DNA from: Anaerolineales bacterium UBA6055
GTDB lineage: Bacteria; Chloroflexota; Anaerolineae; Aggregatilineales; Phototrophicaceae
Length of the DNA stretch: 64,000 bases
Reading direction: 5' to 3'
Assembly (NCBI GenBank): GCA_002428985.1
Contig: DIYL01000038.1
Span: forward strand, 1 to 64,000
The notes under the pieces are model-generated. The model made no database searches. It had not been told where the DNA came from and was given only the letters and a program-made list of their open reading frames with translations. Position numbers and translations under genes: made by a program. Shown piece after piece: positions 62,316 to 64,000 of the stretch; position 1 is the stretch's first letter; each line of letters opens with the position of its first letter.

Positions 62316-63503
62316 ATGAAATCCAAGATTTTAGTTGTTCTATGTTCGCTTTTACTCGTCATACCCGTTATGGCGCAAGATACAAACCTCACCGATAGTT
62401 GCGTAACCGACTATGCCGAGGGCGTTGACTACTTCCCAGAAAAAGCCGATTTGACTGATGCAGAAAACTTTGTCGTCGAATATTTTGACAATTACAAAGT
62501 CGTGAGTGTGACGGATGCATTTGATGGCGCAGCAGACTTTAACTATGTCTTAGTACAATGTGGCACCCCTGCACCCTCAGCTGACGATTTCCCTGATGGG
62601 ACACAATTTATCGAAGTACCAGCGGGTGACATCATCACCATGTCTACCACACAATTGCCTCACCTAAAAGAACTCGATTTGTTGGATAATCTCGTTGGGT
62701 TAGACGGTTTCACATTCGTTAATACACCTGAGGTGATTGAACTCATCGAAAATGATGAACTTATTGAAATTGGTCGCGGCACGACTGTTAACGTTGAAGT
62801 TGTCCTAGAAACGGATCCGTCACTCGTTATGGCTTCCGGATTTGACCCAAGCACAGACGCACATCCAATTTTGATTGATGCAGGCATCACAACTGCTCTG
62901 AATGCATCATGGCGTGAAAATACCCCACTTGCCCGCGCTGAATGGATTAAATATGTCGCTCTCTTCTATAATGTTGAAGCCGATGCAGAAACCGTTTATG
63001 GTGATATTGTCACGCAATACAATGAGGCGAAGGAACTCGCCAGCAGTATCCCAGAAGATGAACGTCGCACCGTTATCTGGAATTATTTCTCTCCATTTAG
63101 CGAGTCATGGACCATCCCCGGCGACAACACATATATCGGTCAAATGATTGAAGACGCAGGCGGTATCATTGCACTAGGTGAAGAAGCGCCAGAAAATAGC
63201 GTCAATTTAGGCTTTGAAGTGGTTTATGAACAAGCACTTGATATTGACCTTTGGATGATTGGTGCTTTTGGTGTCTCGACTCTAGATGATTTCCTCGCGC
63301 AAGACAGTCGATATGAAGACTTCGTCGCCTTCCAAGAGGGCAATGTATGGAATAACAACCGCGACCAAAATGCGAATGGTGGTAACAATTACTATGAACT
63401 GGGTGTCACCAATCCACATCTGATTTTGCAAGACCTTGTCGCAATGTTCTATCCAGACTTACTACCTGACCACGAATTTACATTCTATCAGCGTTTACAG
63501 TAA
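62316..63503 (+). CDS. cobalamin/siderophore-type ABC substrate-binding protein (BtuF-like)
   Basis: A 395-residue exported binding protein of the type III (BtuF/FhuD) fold. Signal peptide MKSKILVVLCSLLLVIPVMA. Blocks: VVSVTDAF-like start VVSVTDAFDGA, MSTTQLPHLKELDLLDNLVGL, EVVLETDPSLVMASG, RAEWIKYVALFYNVE and DLWMIGAFG. The upstream B12 riboswitch supports a corrinoid ligand. The C-terminal IILQDLVAMFYPDLLPDH-like helix is typical. ATG 62316 is fixed by AAGGAGG; the open frame upstream to 62232 runs through the leader and is not coding. cobB follows after 8 bases. Confidence 0.9.
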   Translation: MKSKILVVLCSLLLVIPVMAQDTNLTDSCVTDYAEGVDYFPEKADLTDAENFVVEYFDNYKVVSVTDAFDGAADFNYVLVQCGTPAPSADDFPDGTQFIEVPAGDIITMSTTQLPHLKELDLLDNLVGLDGFTFVNTPEVIELIENDELIEIGRGTTVNVEVVLETDPSLVMASGFDPSTDAHPILIDAGITTALNASWRENTPLARAEWIKYVALFYNVEADAETVYGDIVTQYNEAKELASSIPEDERRTVIWNYFSPFSESWTIPGDNTYIGQMIEDAGGIIALGEEAPENSVNLGFEVVYEQALDIDLWMIGAFGVSTLDDFLAQDSRYEDFVAFQEGNVWNNNRDQNANGGNNYYELGVTNPHLILQDLVAMFYPDLLPDHEFTFYQRLQ

Positions 63504-63511
63504 GCTGTGTA

Positions 63512-64000
63512 ATGACTGTCTCAAGATTTATGATTGCTGCTCCTCATAGTGGGAGTGGCAAGACAACCCTATCAATCGGTTTGATGGCAGGCTTAGCCCG
63601 GCAACGTACAGTACAAGCGTTTAAATGCGGTCCAGATTATATTGACCCGATGTATCATGCCATCGCCACTAACCGCCCGTCGCGTAACCTCGATACATGG
63701 TTGTTATCACATACCGATGTAAAAGCCCTATGGCATCGTGCTATAGCTGATGCAGACATTGCAATTGGCGAGGGTGTGATGGGCTTATACGATGGTTATG
63801 ATGCCCTCACAGAACACGGTAGTACTGCCGAAATCGCCAAATTGTTGAAGATGCCTGTCATCCTTGTGATTGATGTCCGTGCAATGGCGCGCAGTGCTGG
63901 GGCGATTGCGTTAGGCTGTCAGCAATTCGACACAGATGTCGTTATCGGTGGTGTGATCTGTAATAATGTTGCGAGTGACAAGCATGCCCGTTGGGTACGC
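63512..64000 (+). CDS. cobB: cobyrinic acid a,c-diamide synthase, 5' part
   Basis: The first 163 codons are in frame to the window edge. N-terminal P-loop FMIAAPHSGSGKTTLSIGLMAGL, then AFKCGPDYIDPMYH, the diagnostic GPDYIDP motif of CobB/CbiA, RNLDTWLL, and IGEGVMGLYDGYDA. It amidates cobyrinate a- and c-carboxylates with glutamine and ATP. The C-terminal glutaminase domain lies outside the window. ATG 63512 is 8 bases after the BtuF-like stop, so both are under the B12 riboswitch. CbiA versus CobB naming depends on the aerobic or anaerobic pathway, which is not visible. Confidence 0.95.
   Translation, partial: MTVSRFMIAAPHSGSGKTTLSIGLMAGLARQRTVQAFKCGPDYIDPMYHAIATNRPSRNLDTWLLSHTDVKALWHRAIADADIAIGEGVMGLYDGYDALTEHGSTAEIAKLLKMPVILVIDVRAMARSAGAIALGCQQFDTDVVIGGVICNNVASDKHARWVR

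Noticed and set aside
1..64000. tRNA or rRNA genes, insertion sequences, integrases, CRISPR arrays
   Set aside because: No tRNA T-loop plus acceptor pattern, rRNA core, transposase, integrase or regular repeat-spacer array was recognised on either strand by reading. A tRNAscan or ISfinder run would be decisive.

Overview
The window is a 64 kb piece of a bacterial chromosome at roughly 45% GC. It carries about 57 genes and no rRNA, tRNA, CRISPR array or insertion sequence that I can see. The gene repertoire suggests a Chloroflexota bacterium, probably near the Anaerolineae. The pointers are secreted beta-propeller proteins, Thr/Pro 'TNTP'-type linkers after signal peptides, a Hanks kinase fused to an NB-ARC ATPase and TPRs, a TIR-nSTAND1-WD40 protein, a stand-alone Flp-like pilin, and import systems whose binding proteins have cleavable signal peptides. 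This assignment is inference from gene style; no marker gene was available.

Layout. 0-7 kb: aldo/keto reductase, membrane protein, SGNH hydrolase, and a sugar-type ABC importer (two permeases and a binding protein, no ATPase). 7-11 kb: phosphoesterase, arginase (rocF), GNAT acetyltransferase, DinB protein and a lipoprotein. 12-16 kb: a peptide/nickel-type ABC importer (binding protein convergent to two permeases, again no ATPase) and a C26 glutamine amidotransferase. 16-29 kb: secreted WD40 propeller, response regulator, a DinB-nucleoside phosphorylase fusion behind a riboswitch-like leader, an AlkA-type glycosylase, a leucine-rich-repeat protein, a frameshifted small membrane gene, a duplicated esterase whose first domain has lost its catalytic residues, small unknowns and an ABC-F ATPase. 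29-37 kb: Flp-like pilin, the 1431-residue TIR-nSTAND1-WD40 protein, ornithine aminotransferase (rocD), and a translationally coupled pair of SLATT/DUF4231-like membrane proteins. 37-47.5 kb: PatB/MalY aminotransferase, nucleoside hydrolase, FrnE-like DsbA protein, UbiA prenyltransferase, DUF4342 protein, a GT39-like enzyme, a HisKA-only protein, a PucR regulator, and TPR and FHA proteins. 47.8-55 kb: secreted propeller, HEAT-like protein, a second single-domain response regulator, a second RNA-polymerase alpha-CTD-like small protein, a large secreted protein and a D-2-hydroxyacid dehydrogenase. 55-64 kb: Ser/Thr kinase-NB-ARC-TPR protein, a MOCOS-like aminotransferase with a MidA-like methyltransferase-TPR protein, then a cobalamin riboswitch driving a BtuF-like binding protein and the 5' part of cobB/cbiA.

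Functional links. rocF and rocD together would take arginine to ornithine to glutamate semialdehyde, although they lie 25 kb apart. The B12 riboswitch, binding protein and cobyrinate a,c-diamide synthase form a cobalamin uptake/synthesis unit that continues past the window. Signalling is well represented: a kinase, an FHA protein, two receiver-only proteins, a HisKA-only protein, and a TIR-STAND protein that may be an immune sensor.

The most novel-looking signals are: (1) a leader upstream of the DinB-phosphorylase fusion with competing pairings that can hide its ribosome binding site; (2) a small membrane gene split by a -1 shift exactly at an A-AAA-AAC heptamer; (3) the TIR-nSTAND1-WD40 / SLATT-pair neighbourhood; (4) two stand-alone alpha-CTD-like proteins; and (5) the half-dead tandem esterase.
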